From: Flavobacterium sp. N502540
Lineage (GTDB): Bacteria > Bacteroidota > Bacteroidia > Flavobacteriales > Flavobacteriaceae
DNA: 64,000 nt
Assembly (NCBI RefSeq): GCF_025947365.1
Contig: NZ_CP110012.1
Location: 5,208,001 to 5,272,000, forward strand
Direction: 5' to 3'
Every line of letters starts with the position of its first letter. The stretch's first letter is position 1. Under the pieces are notes generated by a model, which saw only the letters and a program-made list of their open reading frames with translations, was not told where the DNA came from and did not search any database. The position numbers and the translations under genes are program-made. Shown here piece by piece: positions 19,423 to 31,200 of the stretch.

Positions 19423-19788
19423 TTACTTTACCTTGTAGTTTTTGCAAATGTTCCAATTCGTATTGTTTCCGATATACTTATTTTTATATCTCAATTGTAC
19501 TGCCGGTTCCTGCTTCACTCCGTTTATTATAAACTCCTTACTATTAAGTATGTAAGACAGCTTATTCGTGTTTTCGGTGACCAGTTTCTCTTTTACAATT
19601 TGGTTACTGATGGTTGCAATTAGTTTTTCGGCATTATTTACGTCAGAAGATTCTTTTATAGATTGTCCAGTGATTCCTGTAATTGTCAGTTGCTTTTCTA
19701 CCTGCTCTTTTTTCTTATTTTGTGCCACACTGCTAATTGAGATTAATATTATCATAGCAGTGGTAATAAGGGTCTTGGTTGTTTTCAT
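19423..19788 (-). CDS. Small secreted protein, function unknown
   Basis: A 121-residue protein with a clear signal peptide (MKTTKTLITTAMIILISISS, cleavage near VAQN). The mature part is polar and lysine-rich, with no family I recognise and no lipobox cysteine; one cysteine remains in the C-terminal NWNICKNYK. It starts 21 bases after the type II thioesterase gene and precedes the receptor gene by about 190 bases, so it may be part of the operon. No role can be assigned. Confidence 0.6.
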   Translation of the reverse strand: MKTTKTLITTAMIILISISSVAQNKKKEQVEKQLTITGITGQSIKESSDVNNAEKLIATISNQIVKEKLVTENTNKLSYILNSKEFIINGVKQEPAVQLRYKNKYIGNNTNWNICKNYKVK

Positions 19789-19809
19789 AATTGATTTGTT
19801 TTTGCAATG

Positions 19810-20610
19810 CTATTGTACATTATTATAATTAAGACTCGTACATTCGGCAAAACTAATATCAAAAATTTCTTTCAATTTATCACCATGATTGAGTATAAAA
19901 AAATGATTCCCTCTTAATATGTAGGAGTTAAAACCGGAAAATGTGTGCTTTCTCCAATTGTTTATCTGGTCTACATATTTCTCTGAGTTCCCCATTATGG
20001 CTACAATTGGGGCTTTTACAATCGTATTTTCAATGAAAAAATCTTCTTCTACTATTTTAAAATCGGCCTTAAGGATCGGCAATACAAAATCGAGCAGCTC
20101 CTTACTTTTTAATAATTCATCCGGTATACCTCCTAATTCGGTAAGCATACTGATAAAATCGTCACGTTCCAGATCGGATCTCTTTTTTTCTGTTGTAATT
20201 CCGGGTCCTGCATTACCGCTTACGATCAGACATTGAGGCGGAGTATTATTTTTCTCCAGTAAATCGGTTACTCCCAGGCCCAGAGACGAACCTAAACTGT
20301 GCCCGTAAACGATAAAAGGGTTCCCGTTAAGTTTATCTGTTATTTGCGAAAACAGATCCTTAACCGCTTCCGGATAGGAAGTCAATAGTTTTTCTTTGAT
20401 TCTTTTTCCTCTTCCGGGTAATTCCAGCGGTATCATTTCAAAATCGGTGCATAATGATCTCAGAAACTCGAATGAGTATATGCTGCCACCGGCGAAGTGT
20501 AATAAGAATAGTTGCTTTTTTTTCATCTGCTTTTTAATATTTGGTTCATGAGAATCTTCTTTAAAAAAATCAAAAGAAGGTTTCACATTGGTTATTCTGT
20601 TATGTCTCAA
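19810..20610 (-). CDS. Type II thioesterase (editing)
   Basis: A 266-residue stand-alone thioesterase of the GrsT/SrfD type that removes wrong or stalled groups from carrier domains. It has the family opening LFLLHFAGGS, the segment PLELPGRGKR, the nucleophile elbow GHSLG and the catalytic histidine in GNHFFI; the acid is probably in the MGNSEKYVD region. The first 28 residues before MKKKQLFLL are longer than usual, so the ATG at 20526 is an alternative start; I kept 20610 because it lies only 7 bases past the upstream stop, as expected in this operon. Confidence 0.92.
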   Translation of the reverse strand: MRHNRITNVKPSFDFFKEDSHEPNIKKQMKKKQLFLLHFAGGSIYSFEFLRSLCTDFEMIPLELPGRGKRIKEKLLTSYPEAVKDLFSQITDKLNGNPFIVYGHSLGSSLGLGVTDLLEKNNTPPQCLIVSGNAGPGITTEKKRSDLERDDFISMLTELGGIPDELLKSKELLDFVLPILKADFKIVEEDFFIENTIVKAPIVAIMGNSEKYVDQINNWRKHTFSGFNSYILRGNHFFILNHGDKLKEIFDISFAECTSLNYNNVQ

Positions 20611-20617
20611 TTTGAAA

Positions 20618-22246
20618 TTAGCTGGTCACTAATTCATTTTTTAATTCATAATCGTATAACAATTCTTTTTCTCCAAATAATCTTTCTGCGATAATTCCTT
20701 TATCTGCACAGTGGTTTATCAATCGGTTTGATTCAATAATGGCAAGGGATTCTTCGGTGTATTTGATACTGCTGATAAATTCTAACCAAGGCTCCATTCC
20801 CATTGCGTACACATAGGCTTCCTTAGGATTAAAAATATCAACTAACGATAAACCTCTTTCGCTGTCGCAACCCGCCAAACGTCTGGACTGATCGTCGTCT
20901 CTGTTAATAACTTCTGTCATTAAACAGCCGTAAAGCCAGCTTAACGGTGCTCCGGCACATTCCATTCCTAAAAACAATACATCTACGTCGCCTTTAACCC
21001 TATGGATATGTTCGTATAATTTAGGTTCCATTACTCTGGAATCGGCAACAAACAAAAAGCTTAGTTCATTGATCGCGACATGGAAACATGATTTTGCTCT
21101 AATATTTAAGTCACTATGTTCCCCTGTAAACGGAAGTCCGGTAATGGTACAATTTTCAAATTTTATTTCTTCCAGTTCATCAATTTCTATGACATTTTTA
21201 AAACCCATACTTTGAAATGCCAACTTGATACTTGGATCCTGAAGTGCTCCACTGGTGGTTACAGGAACTATTAAATTTTTAATTTTATGTCTTAGCGGCA
21301 ATAAAGTTTCTAGTACAATATGATCCTGATGATTGTGTGTAATCAATACATAATCAATAACATCCGGAAGGTCAATATCCGAAAAATGTTCAACTGTAGA
21401 TTCATACCCGTAATAACTGATCAAAGGATCTACAAGGATACTCACATCTTTGGTTTCAATTAAAATACAGGCATGTCCCAGATAACGCATTCTGGCTTTG
21501 TCTCCTGTATATTTTTGATAGGCCGGATGCTCTTTCCTGGTGAAGAAAGTTTTAAACAATTCCATCTGATCTTCACGAACGCCCAGTTCTTCGGCAACAG
21601 TTTCAATAGATCCCGGATTTCTCTTCATTCTGCTTAAAGTATCAATTCCTTTATGATCAAACGGAATATCCAACTGTAATACTTTAGGGTCTTCTAATTG
21701 CGGGGTACTTAAACAAAAAGGACGCTCATCATTTAGTGTTTCCCATAAAGAAATAGATTGAGAGTGTTTAGAATAGAAAGGGCTGTTGTACAACAAGGAT
21801 TCAAAGAAACGATAGGACGGATGATTGTTTAAATCGTAAACCAGTTCTACATATCCTTTTAATATTTCGGGAACTTCTTTGTATAAAGGCTCTAAAGAAG
21901 CTCCTTTGGCTTTGGCTTTAAGGAGTTTATCCAATTCCTTTATCGCGTCTGATAATTGTATTGCGTTTGCCTGTTTTTCCAGAATTTCAGCTTTAAGTTC
22001 TTTCACTTCCTCTACTCTTCTGGTTTCATAATCCATAAAAGGTCCTCCTAACATTTTAGGATTTTTTACGGCTGCCTCGTGAATCGCAGGAGCCTGAATA
22101 TAGGAGTTCATTATTTTTAGATGCCTTTCGACAATGTTCATTGCTGCAGTTGCAGGAGAAATTAAATGTGTCCATGCATACCATTTATCTACTAATGGTC
22201 CAATAATTACATTGGGTTTAAAATAGTACTTTTCTGTGTTTTCCAT
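20618..22246 (-). CDS. CmlA-type diiron beta-hydroxylase with metallo-beta-lactamase fold (copy 2)
   Basis: A 542-residue protein with an N-terminal helical domain (about 1-245) and a metallo-beta-lactamase-fold domain (about 250-540). Metal-site motifs are HNHQDH (304-309), GEHSD (Glu 376) and ADS (Asp 402). Their spacing equals that recalled for chloramphenicol-pathway CmlA (His305, Glu377, Asp403), and the total length is close to CmlA's 532 residues. CmlA and the related FrsH use a diiron centre to beta-hydroxylate an amino acid held on an NRPS carrier domain. It lies 27 bases after the TE-bearing NRPS, so one of that protein's residues, or a Hpg, is a candidate substrate. A hydrolase function is the alternative, but the long N-terminal domain argues against it. 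Confidence 0.82.
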   Translation of the reverse strand: MENTEKYYFKPNVIIGPLVDKWYAWTHLISPATAAMNIVERHLKIMNSYIQAPAIHEAAVKNPKMLGGPFMDYETRRVEEVKELKAEILEKQANAIQLSDAIKELDKLLKAKAKGASLEPLYKEVPEILKGYVELVYDLNNHPSYRFFESLLYNSPFYSKHSQSISLWETLNDERPFCLSTPQLEDPKVLQLDIPFDHKGIDTLSRMKRNPGSIETVAEELGVREDQMELFKTFFTRKEHPAYQKYTGDKARMRYLGHACILIETKDVSILVDPLISYYGYESTVEHFSDIDLPDVIDYVLITHNHQDHIVLETLLPLRHKIKNLIVPVTTSGALQDPSIKLAFQSMGFKNVIEIDELEEIKFENCTITGLPFTGEHSDLNIRAKSCFHVAINELSFLFVADSRVMEPKLYEHIHRVKGDVDVLFLGMECAGAPLSWLYGCLMTEVINRDDDQSRRLAGCDSERGLSLVDIFNPKEAYVYAMGMEPWLEFISSIKYTEESLAIIESNRLINHCADKGIIAERLFGEKELLYDYELKNELVTS

Positions 22247-22273
22247 TCTGTTTTATTATTTAGTTTGACAGTT

Positions 22274-25200
22274 TTAGTTGGTTTCTTTATTTGTTTTTTG
22301 AATGATACTTTTAAAAATTTCTATGTACTTGTCAAAATTTTTCTCGTTGAAAGCTTCCCAGTGTGTCCCTGACAAATAGTGGTGCAGCAACTCTCGATCG
22401 GTATGATTCTGCCAATTCATCATATCACTTCTTAAATCATTCTCAGCGGATTCAAGAACATGTATCGTACTGGAGATTTTCCCTTGAAGTTTGTATTGAT
22501 TGTCAAGGTGCAAATTGTTTTTTATAAAAGACAAAACACTTTCTTTTTGGTCTTTACTTAAATCAACTGCTTTTTCATATTCATGGAGCAGCCAATTTGC
22601 CTGTTCGTCAATATTCTCTGTGTCCGCGTTAATTCCTGTTAGAGATGTTGGTCTGTCCACCAAAACCAATTCAATGGCATCATAGTGTTTTTCAAGTTCT
22701 TTGACTACTTCAAAGGCAATCGAAGCCCCCATTGAATATCCCAAAATCAGAAACGGCTGATTACTCTGACGTTTTTTAATTTCTTTGCTGAAGTGGTCCG
22801 CCATTTCTTCAATAGACTGGCAAAGTTCTTCATCAGGTTCTAATCCTTTGTATTGTAAACCAATTGAATTGAACTGATTGCCTAATACTTTTGCCAACGG
22901 ATGATACAATATGGAATTACCCAAAATTGGCGGTATGAAATAAATCGTATTTTCAAGATTACCTGCCTGTAAATTAATCGCTGCAGAGGCAGATGCTTTT
23001 TTACCCAGAGCCAATTCTCGAATTGTTGGGGCATTATAAAGGTCTTTAATCGAAATATCAAGGCCAAGTTTTCTTCTTAACATTCCCTTTAATTTAATGG
23101 CCTTCAAGCTATATCCACCAATTTCAAAGAAATTATCCACTACACTGATTTCCTTTTTTTCTAAAATTTCCTGCCAGATCTGAAGAATTGTATTTTCGGT
23201 TTCATTTTCAGGAGAAACGATCGTTTTAAGAATATCTGTTCCGTGTATTTCTATGGATAATAGTTTGTTTCGGTCTACTTTTCTGCTTTTTGTCAGCGGA
23301 ATTTCTTCTACCGGAACATAATAGGATGGGATCATGAAATAAGGCAGCACACTTTTCAATTGGGTTCTGATGTTTTTTGCATCAAATTTTTCATCAGCAA
23401 CCAAATAAGCTACGATTTCTTTCTCTCCTACCTTATTTTCTTTTGCCAGTACTGCAACAGAAGTTGTTATTTTTTGCTGAAGAAATGCATTTTCAATTTC
23501 TCCCAATTCAATCCTGTAGCCTCTAATTTTTACCTGATCGTCGACTCTGCCAAAAAACTGAATATTCCCGTCCGGTAACCAGTAGCACAAATCTCCTGTT
23601 CTATATAAGATTTCATTATCAGCAAAAGGATTGGTAACAAAACGTTCTTTGGTAAGTGCTTCCTGATTGATATATCCTCTGGAAACTCCTATTCCTCCAA
23701 TATACATTTCACCCACAACTCCGGTTTTTGCGATTTGAAAAGCATTATCTACAATATAAATCGTAGTGTTTTCAATCGGTTTTCCGATTGGCAGACGGCT
23801 TAAGTCTTTATCATTCTCTTTGTCATAAGCATATATTGTCGAAGATACAGTCGTCTCAGTTGGTCCATAAGAGTTGTAGAATTCGGTGTGAGCTACCCAT
23901 TTCCTGGCTAGATTTAATGAGCACTCTTCACCTCCAACCACAACTCTGTTTAAATGGTATTTATTAGGTGTTACATTTTCCAGATAAGTTGGTGTGGCAT
24001 CGATATGGGTGATTTTCTTTTCCATCAAAAGCATTTCAAATTTTTCACCATCCAGTAAATCCTCTTTATCACATATCACTAAAGTTGAACCGCTTGCCAA
24101 TGCAATAAAAATTTGTTCTACCGAAGCGTCAAATACATAATTTGAGAAGGCTAAAATTTTCTCTTCTTTTTGTATTTTATATCTTTTTATTAATGCTTTC
24201 GCCAGGTTTACAACGCCTTTGTGTTCAATATAAACCCCTTTCGGTTTTCCGGTTGTTCCGGAAGTGTAGATACTGTATATCAAGGAATTTGACGTAAGAT
24301 TATTGGTTACTCCCTCTGTACTTTCTTTTGAAATCAAATGCCAATCCTTATCTATTACTATTGTTTTTGGAAAGAACTCTTCTGAAAAGTTTTCCAAAAG
24401 AGACTGTTTTGAAATTATGGCTTTGGCTGCTGTATCTTTTAAAATAAAATCAATTCTCTGCTGTGGATAATCTTCATCCAGCGGGACATAGGCCGCTCCT
24501 GCTTTTAGTATTCCAAAAATTGAAATAAGCATTTCTACAGAACGATCCAATACTATTGCAACAAAATCTTCATTACCTATACCCTGCTTTTTAAGATAAT
24601 GCCCTAACTGATTTGACTTTTCATCTAACTCGGCATAACTCATGTTTACTCCATTATGGTGTAAAGCGGGATAATTCGGGTTCGATACAACTTGCTCGTT
24701 AAACAAATCTAATACGGTTTGTTCTTTATTTTCGATTACCGAATCGTTTTCCTTTTTGTTCAAATAGAGCTCCTTTTCCTCATTGGATAAATAATCTAAT
24801 TCTTTTAATGATGATTCCGGATGATCTACAAGCTGCTGGAAAACCTTTTTGTAAACCGACTCTATTTCAGACAATTCGATTCCATTAACAAGCTGTCTGG
24901 ACTGAGCAAAATCAAATGATGGAAAATTATTAGTGTTGTTAACCGTAAAATCAAGATAGGTATTGGTAACTCCTTTTCCTTTTAGTGATAGTTCCTGATT
25001 CTCGAGATACGATTCTTTTTCGTCATTAAGTTGTTCTTCTAATGCATCATAAGAGTAAAAGTCAACATAATTGAAAATGATATCAAAGAAAGGATTGTTT
25101 ATTCCTTTAATTTCATTGTTAACAGAAGCGATACTGGCTAAACTCATATCCGAAAAATTACTTACTTCGATGAGTTTCTGTTTTACTAATCTGAGTAACT

Positions 25201-28200
25201 CTTCACCACTTAATGATCTGTCCACCTCAAGTCTTAAAGGTATTGTATTTAGAAAACAGCCCAACATTCCATCGGCATCCGGCAAGGCAGGTCTTGTATT
25301 CACAACCAATCCTATTGTGATGTCATTGCTGTACGTGTATAACTTTAAAGTGTATACAAAGGCACTCAGAGCAAGTTCTTTTAACCTGATGCCGTAAGCG
25401 GTTTTTAAAGTTTCAATTTTGGATAACTCTTCTTTCTCAAAGCGAAATAATTTAGAATCGTCTGCTTCTTTTTCTGTAAATAAATCAAGTCTGTGGTAAT
25501 CGTTCAATTCTTTAGACCAAAATGCTGCAGTCTCTTCTTTTCTTTTATCCTGCAACTGATACAGCATATAATCTTTATGACTCGATTTTAATTTTGTAGG
25601 TTTAAATGAAGGAGTCTCCAGTAATTTAAGATACACATTATTGATTTCAGTCAATAACAACGAATCGCTCCAACCATCTATAATGGCATGATGACATTGA
25701 GAAATGAACACAATAGTATCATTACCTACATTAAAAGCGGCCATTCGAAACAGTGGTGCCTGAGCTACATCAAACGAATTTAACAGCTCTGACTGAAGAA
25801 ATGCTGAAATAACTTTTTCCTGTTCTTTAAACGATTCCAGTTGAGATAAATCTTCGTATACAACTGGTATTTCGGCTTGTTTATAAACAATCTGAACTTC
25901 CTGATCGTAATCTTGTAAATTAAATCCTGTTCTTAGAATTTCATGCTTTTCGGTTATTAATTGCATTGCTTTTCTGAAAACCGAAATATCAAAATTCGGA
26001 AATTGTCGGTGATTAATCATCTGATCGTGATAGATGCTTGCCCCTTCATATTTCAATGATTCGTAAATCATTCCTTTTTGAATATCACTCATTGGGTAAA
26101 CGTCTTCCACATTATCAGCATTATTTCCGCTTAAAGCTTCTAAAACACTGTTTTTCAAAACTTCAACGGATTGCTTTGCCTGATTTTCAGCTCCCTCAAC
26201 TGCTGCTTTTTTAACTTCAAGTGACGCTCTGTTGCCTGCTATGAAATCTGATAACTGCGAGATACAATCATGAGTATAGATATCCGAAATCGTAATATCT
26301 AACTGCATTTCGTTGTAAATACCGTTCACAATTTTCAATACTTTAATAGAATCACCTCCTAAGTCAAAAAATCGATCATTTACACCAATTTTTTCCTTGT
26401 CCAAAACGGTTTCCCATATATTTACTAAGGCTATTTCTTCTTCTGTTCCCGGAGCTACATATTCTTCTCCTCTTCCAGCTTCTGAACCGCCAATTTCAAG
26501 TAATGCCTTGGTATCTATTTTTCCGTTTGGTGTTAACGGAAATGCCTCCAAAGTAATAAAATGAGCAGGTACGGCATAGCTCGGCAACAAATCTTTTAAA
26601 TGGTGTTTTAACTCTGAAGTGTTTACTGTTTCTTTTGCTAACAAATAAGCATACAATTCGTTATCACCAGATTTGTTTTCTTTGGTTAAAATAACAGCCG
26701 CTTCTACAAGGCTGTACTGTTCAACAGCATATTGTATTTCGCCCAGTTCGATACGATATCCTCTAACTTTTACCTGATTGTCTTTTCTGCCTAAAAACTC
26801 GATTTCACCAGCCGAGTTCCATCTGCCTAAGTCACCTGTTTTATACATTAGACCTGCTTCACTAAAACGATCTTTGACAAACTTTTGAGCAGTTAATTCC
26901 GGATTGTTTAAATAGCCATTGGTCACGCCGTTACCTCCAATGTGCAACTCACCAATTACGCCAAGCGGAACCAAATCTTCTTTTTCGTTTAAGATGTAAA
27001 TACGGGTGTTGGCAATCGGTTTACCTATAGTGGCTGTGACCGGTTTACCTTCTTCATATTTATGAACACTACTCCAAACGGAACATTCTGTTGGGCCATA
27101 TTCATTAAATAAATCACAGCCTGATTGCCCTATTTGGCTTTTAAAATGATCTTCGATTAAACTTATAGGGCAAGTTTCTCCGGCTACCGTAACCTGTTCA
27201 ATAGAAGAATCTTTATCTGACAATGCACTCAAAAGCAACTTATAATACGAAGGCACTGTTAACAAATGACTTACTTTTTGATTTACTATAAGATTGGCAA
27301 TGAAATTTACATCTCCAATATCCGAACTGCCAGTGATGCATAATGTTCCTCCGGTAGTCAGCGTACTGAATATCCCCGCAACTGAACTATCAAAAGCAAC
27401 TGAAGACAGTAACAAGAAGCATTTTATTGGGGAGTAAGTATTGCCTCGTGGTGCTAAAGAATGTAGTAAGTTTCCATGAGTTACCATAACACCTTTAGGA
27501 TTACCTGTAGATCCGGACGTATAAATGATGTAAATCAAATGATCCTGTGAAACCGTTATTTCCGGAGCTGTTATTGGATTTGTTAAACTCTCCAACTGTA
27601 CATCCATTGCGAATATTCCGCCCTCATAATATGATAAATCAAACATATAATCGGATTGTGTGAGTAGGGCCTTTACGTTGGTATCTTTCAGGATATACTC
27701 TTTTCTGGAAACAGGATAATCAGGGTCTATAGGAACATAAGCTGCCCCTGCTTTTAAAATTCCTAAAATACCAATGAAAATCGATTCTGAACGATCAAGC
27801 ATAATCCCGACAAAATCATTAGGCTCCAGCTGATATTCTTCTAATAAAAAATGAGCCAATTGACTGGAACGCTTGTCTAATTCAAGGTAGCTTAATTGAT
27901 TTCCTTCAAAAGATACTGCTATGGCTTCCGGATTTTTTTCTACTTGTTCTCGGATCATTTCTAAGACGTTCTTAGATTTGTCGTAATCAAATGTTTCTGC
28001 ATTGAAATCAAGTAAATGCTGTTGTTCTTCTTTTGGTAACCATTTCAACTCCAGTATCGGCAGTTCTGCATTTTGCAATAAAGCAGTTAATAACTGTTCC
28101 AGATGATTTCCAAATTGCGCTATGCGTTCTGAGTCAAATACATCACTGTTGTAAATGATATTTGTGGCTAAACCATTTTCTGAATCAACAAAACTAAAAA

Positions 28201-31200
28201 CCAAATCAAACACGCTGGAGTGTGGCAAGTCGCCTTTATACGGACTAACCGACAGGTTGTTTAATTCTGTACTGGCACCATTCTGATTGTTCTGAACAAT
28301 AACCTGTACATCAAATAATGGATTTCTACTCATATCCCTCGGGATATTTAAAGAGGAAACCAGCTCATCAAAAGGATACAGTTGATGTTCGTGAGCTCCC
28401 AAAACAACTTCTTTTACTTTAGATAAAACATTTTTAAAATGATCTTCTTTTGAAAATTGGGTTCTTAATGCTAATGTGTTCACATAAAACCCGATCTGAT
28501 TTTCTAAATCAATATGATCTCTGCCTGCAATCGGACTTCCAATTGTAATGTCTGACTGATTGGTATAATGGTAGAACAATACATTAACGGCACTTAACAA
28601 TCCCATAAACAAAGTACTTTCTTCTGCTTTAAGGAATTCTGTGAGTTTGCCGCTTAGTTCTCCAGAGATTATTTTATTATAAACACCTCCATTATATGTT
28701 TTTGTAAGAGGACGCTGTTTTCCTCCGGATAAATCTAAAACGGGTAAATCTCCTTTAAACTGATTGATCCAGTATCCTTTGTGAAATTCTAATCTAGAAT
28801 CACTTAACTCCTCAAGCTGCCATGAGGAATAGTCTTTGTATTGAACGTTTAGCGGTGTTAATACTAATGGTTCTCCGGTTACAAGTGTATTGTACAGGTA
28901 CAATAATTCGTTTACAATGATTTCTAAAGACCAGCCATCGCTAATGATGTGGTGAATTACGTTACTAAAAACCCAACGATTCTCTGATAATTTATATATA
29001 CTTGCTTTTAATAATTGCCCCGAAGATAAATCAAATGGAGCCATTAAATCTTCTGACAGGTATTGGTCAAGTATTGATTTCTCTTCTCTGCTTAAATCAA
29101 TATTTTTTATTGCAAAAGAAATGTTTTCGGGATCCGTAACGTACTGCAGGATTTCTCTGTTGGCATCTTCTTTAAAACTGGTTCGCAAAATTTCATGACG
29201 CTTAATCAATTGTATAAACGCTTCTTCTAAAATGCCAACTTCTAAGATTCCTTCAAATACATAAGCGCCGGACATATTATAAGCAATATTCGCTGCCTGA
29301 TGCTGACTTAAGATCCATAAACGGCGTTGCATTAGCGATAGCGGATAACCATCTTGTTTCGCTAATACCGGAATCCTGTTGTAACCTGAATGCTGTCCTT
29401 CGGCTATTAGTTTGCACTGAGACTGCAGAGTGGCATGAACAAACAGATCTTTCAATTTGAGTTTTACCTGAAACTCTTTATGCACCTTACTGATTAATTT
29501 AGTCGCTTTTAAACTATGACCTCCTATATCAAAAAAGTTATCTTCGAGGCCTACTTTTGAAATACCTAAAACATCTTCCCATAATTTAGCCAAAGATTTT
29601 TCCAATTCAGTAGAAGGTTCTTTGTATGCTGCTCTTCCTTCGATAACCATTGATTCCGGCAACGGCAATTTTGACCGGTCTACTTTTCCGTTTACATTCA
29701 GTGGAAAAACATCCAATATTTCAAAATAGTTAGGAACCATATAATAAGGCAAACGCTGAGACAGCCATTGTTTTAGATCGGAAACAGCTATTGGAGCATT
29801 TACGGTAATATAGGCAACTAGTACCTTTTCTTTTTTATTGTCTTCCTGAACCATTGCCAAGGAAGAATTGATCAATTCGTGCTGTGCTAATACACTTTCT
29901 ATTTCTCCTAATTCGATTCGGTAACCGCGTAATTTTACTTGATTGTCTTTTCTGCCCAAAAACTCTACTGTACCGTCTTTCAGCCATCTCCCCAGGTCTC
30001 CGGTTTTGTACAAACGCTGATTTGGTTTGAAAGGATTTGGTACGAATTTTTCAAGACTTAACTCTGGCTGGTTAAGATATCCTCTGGACAATCCTGTACC
30101 TCCCAAACAAATTTCACCCACTGCTCCCTTGGGAATCAAATTATAGTTTTTGTCCAGTATATAGACCGTACTATTGGTTATTGGTTTTCCGATAGGTATA
30201 TTATTGTTCTCTAAGACTTCGATTTTATGAGTCAGCGAAAAAGTAGTATTTTCAGTTGGCCCGTATCCATTTATTATTTCTAAATGCGGATAATGCTTTT
30301 GCAATCTGGAAATATGTGCATAAGATAATTTATCTCCTCCGGCTAATATGGTTTGTAATCCTTCAAACAGTTCTATATTATCCTCTACGATCTGATTTAA
30401 TAACCCTGCCGTAAACCACATGATGCTGATCGATTCTTCTTTTATTATTTTTGATAAATCAGTAGAAGACAGTAAGGTGTTTTCGTCGCACAGAACTAAT
30501 TTCCCACCATTGAGCAGCATACTCCAATATTCAAATGTTACGGCGTCAAAAGAAAATGAACCTGTAGACAGCAGTGCTTCTTTTCCCGTTAGCGGAACAT
30601 AATTGCTCTCTTTTACCAAACGAATTACACCTCCATGTTCTATTAAAGCTCCTTTAGGTACTCCTGTAGAACCCGAAGTATACATGATATAAGCCAGACT
30701 GGACGGACTTAGCGGACTAATTGTTTTACTTTCAGAATATTGAGACTGAGCACTCAGAAAGTCTGCAATTTCTTTTTCTGATACTACTAATTTGCATTTG
30801 GTATCTTCTAAAATAAAGCGAATTCTACTTTCCGGATAATCTGAGGCTATTGGTACATAAGCACATCCAGCTTTTAAAATGGCCAAAATGCTTATGATCT
30901 GCCATTCGCTTTTGGGTAATAAAATGGCAATTAAGTCTTCCTTTTCCAGAAGATATTGCTTTTCTAAAAAATGAGCTAACTGATTGGAAACAGCATCTAA
31001 TTCTGAATAGGTAAAAGACTTATCCTGATAAACTAAGGCAGTATTTTGTGGGTTTCTTTCCACTTGTTCTGCAAAAAAACTTACGATAGAACCTGTCTCG
31101 GGATATTGTTTTTCTGTGTTATTGAAACTTACCAAAAGTTCATATTGTTCCTCACTATCCAGACCACTAATCAATTTAATTTCTTCTGCAGGATTTTTAA

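Noticed and set aside
20618-22246. Generic metallo-beta-lactamase hydrolase or antibiotic-resistance enzyme (also 58439-60055)
   Set aside because: The long N-terminal domain, total length and Glu/Asp spacing fit the CmlA oxygenase family rather than zinc hydrolases.
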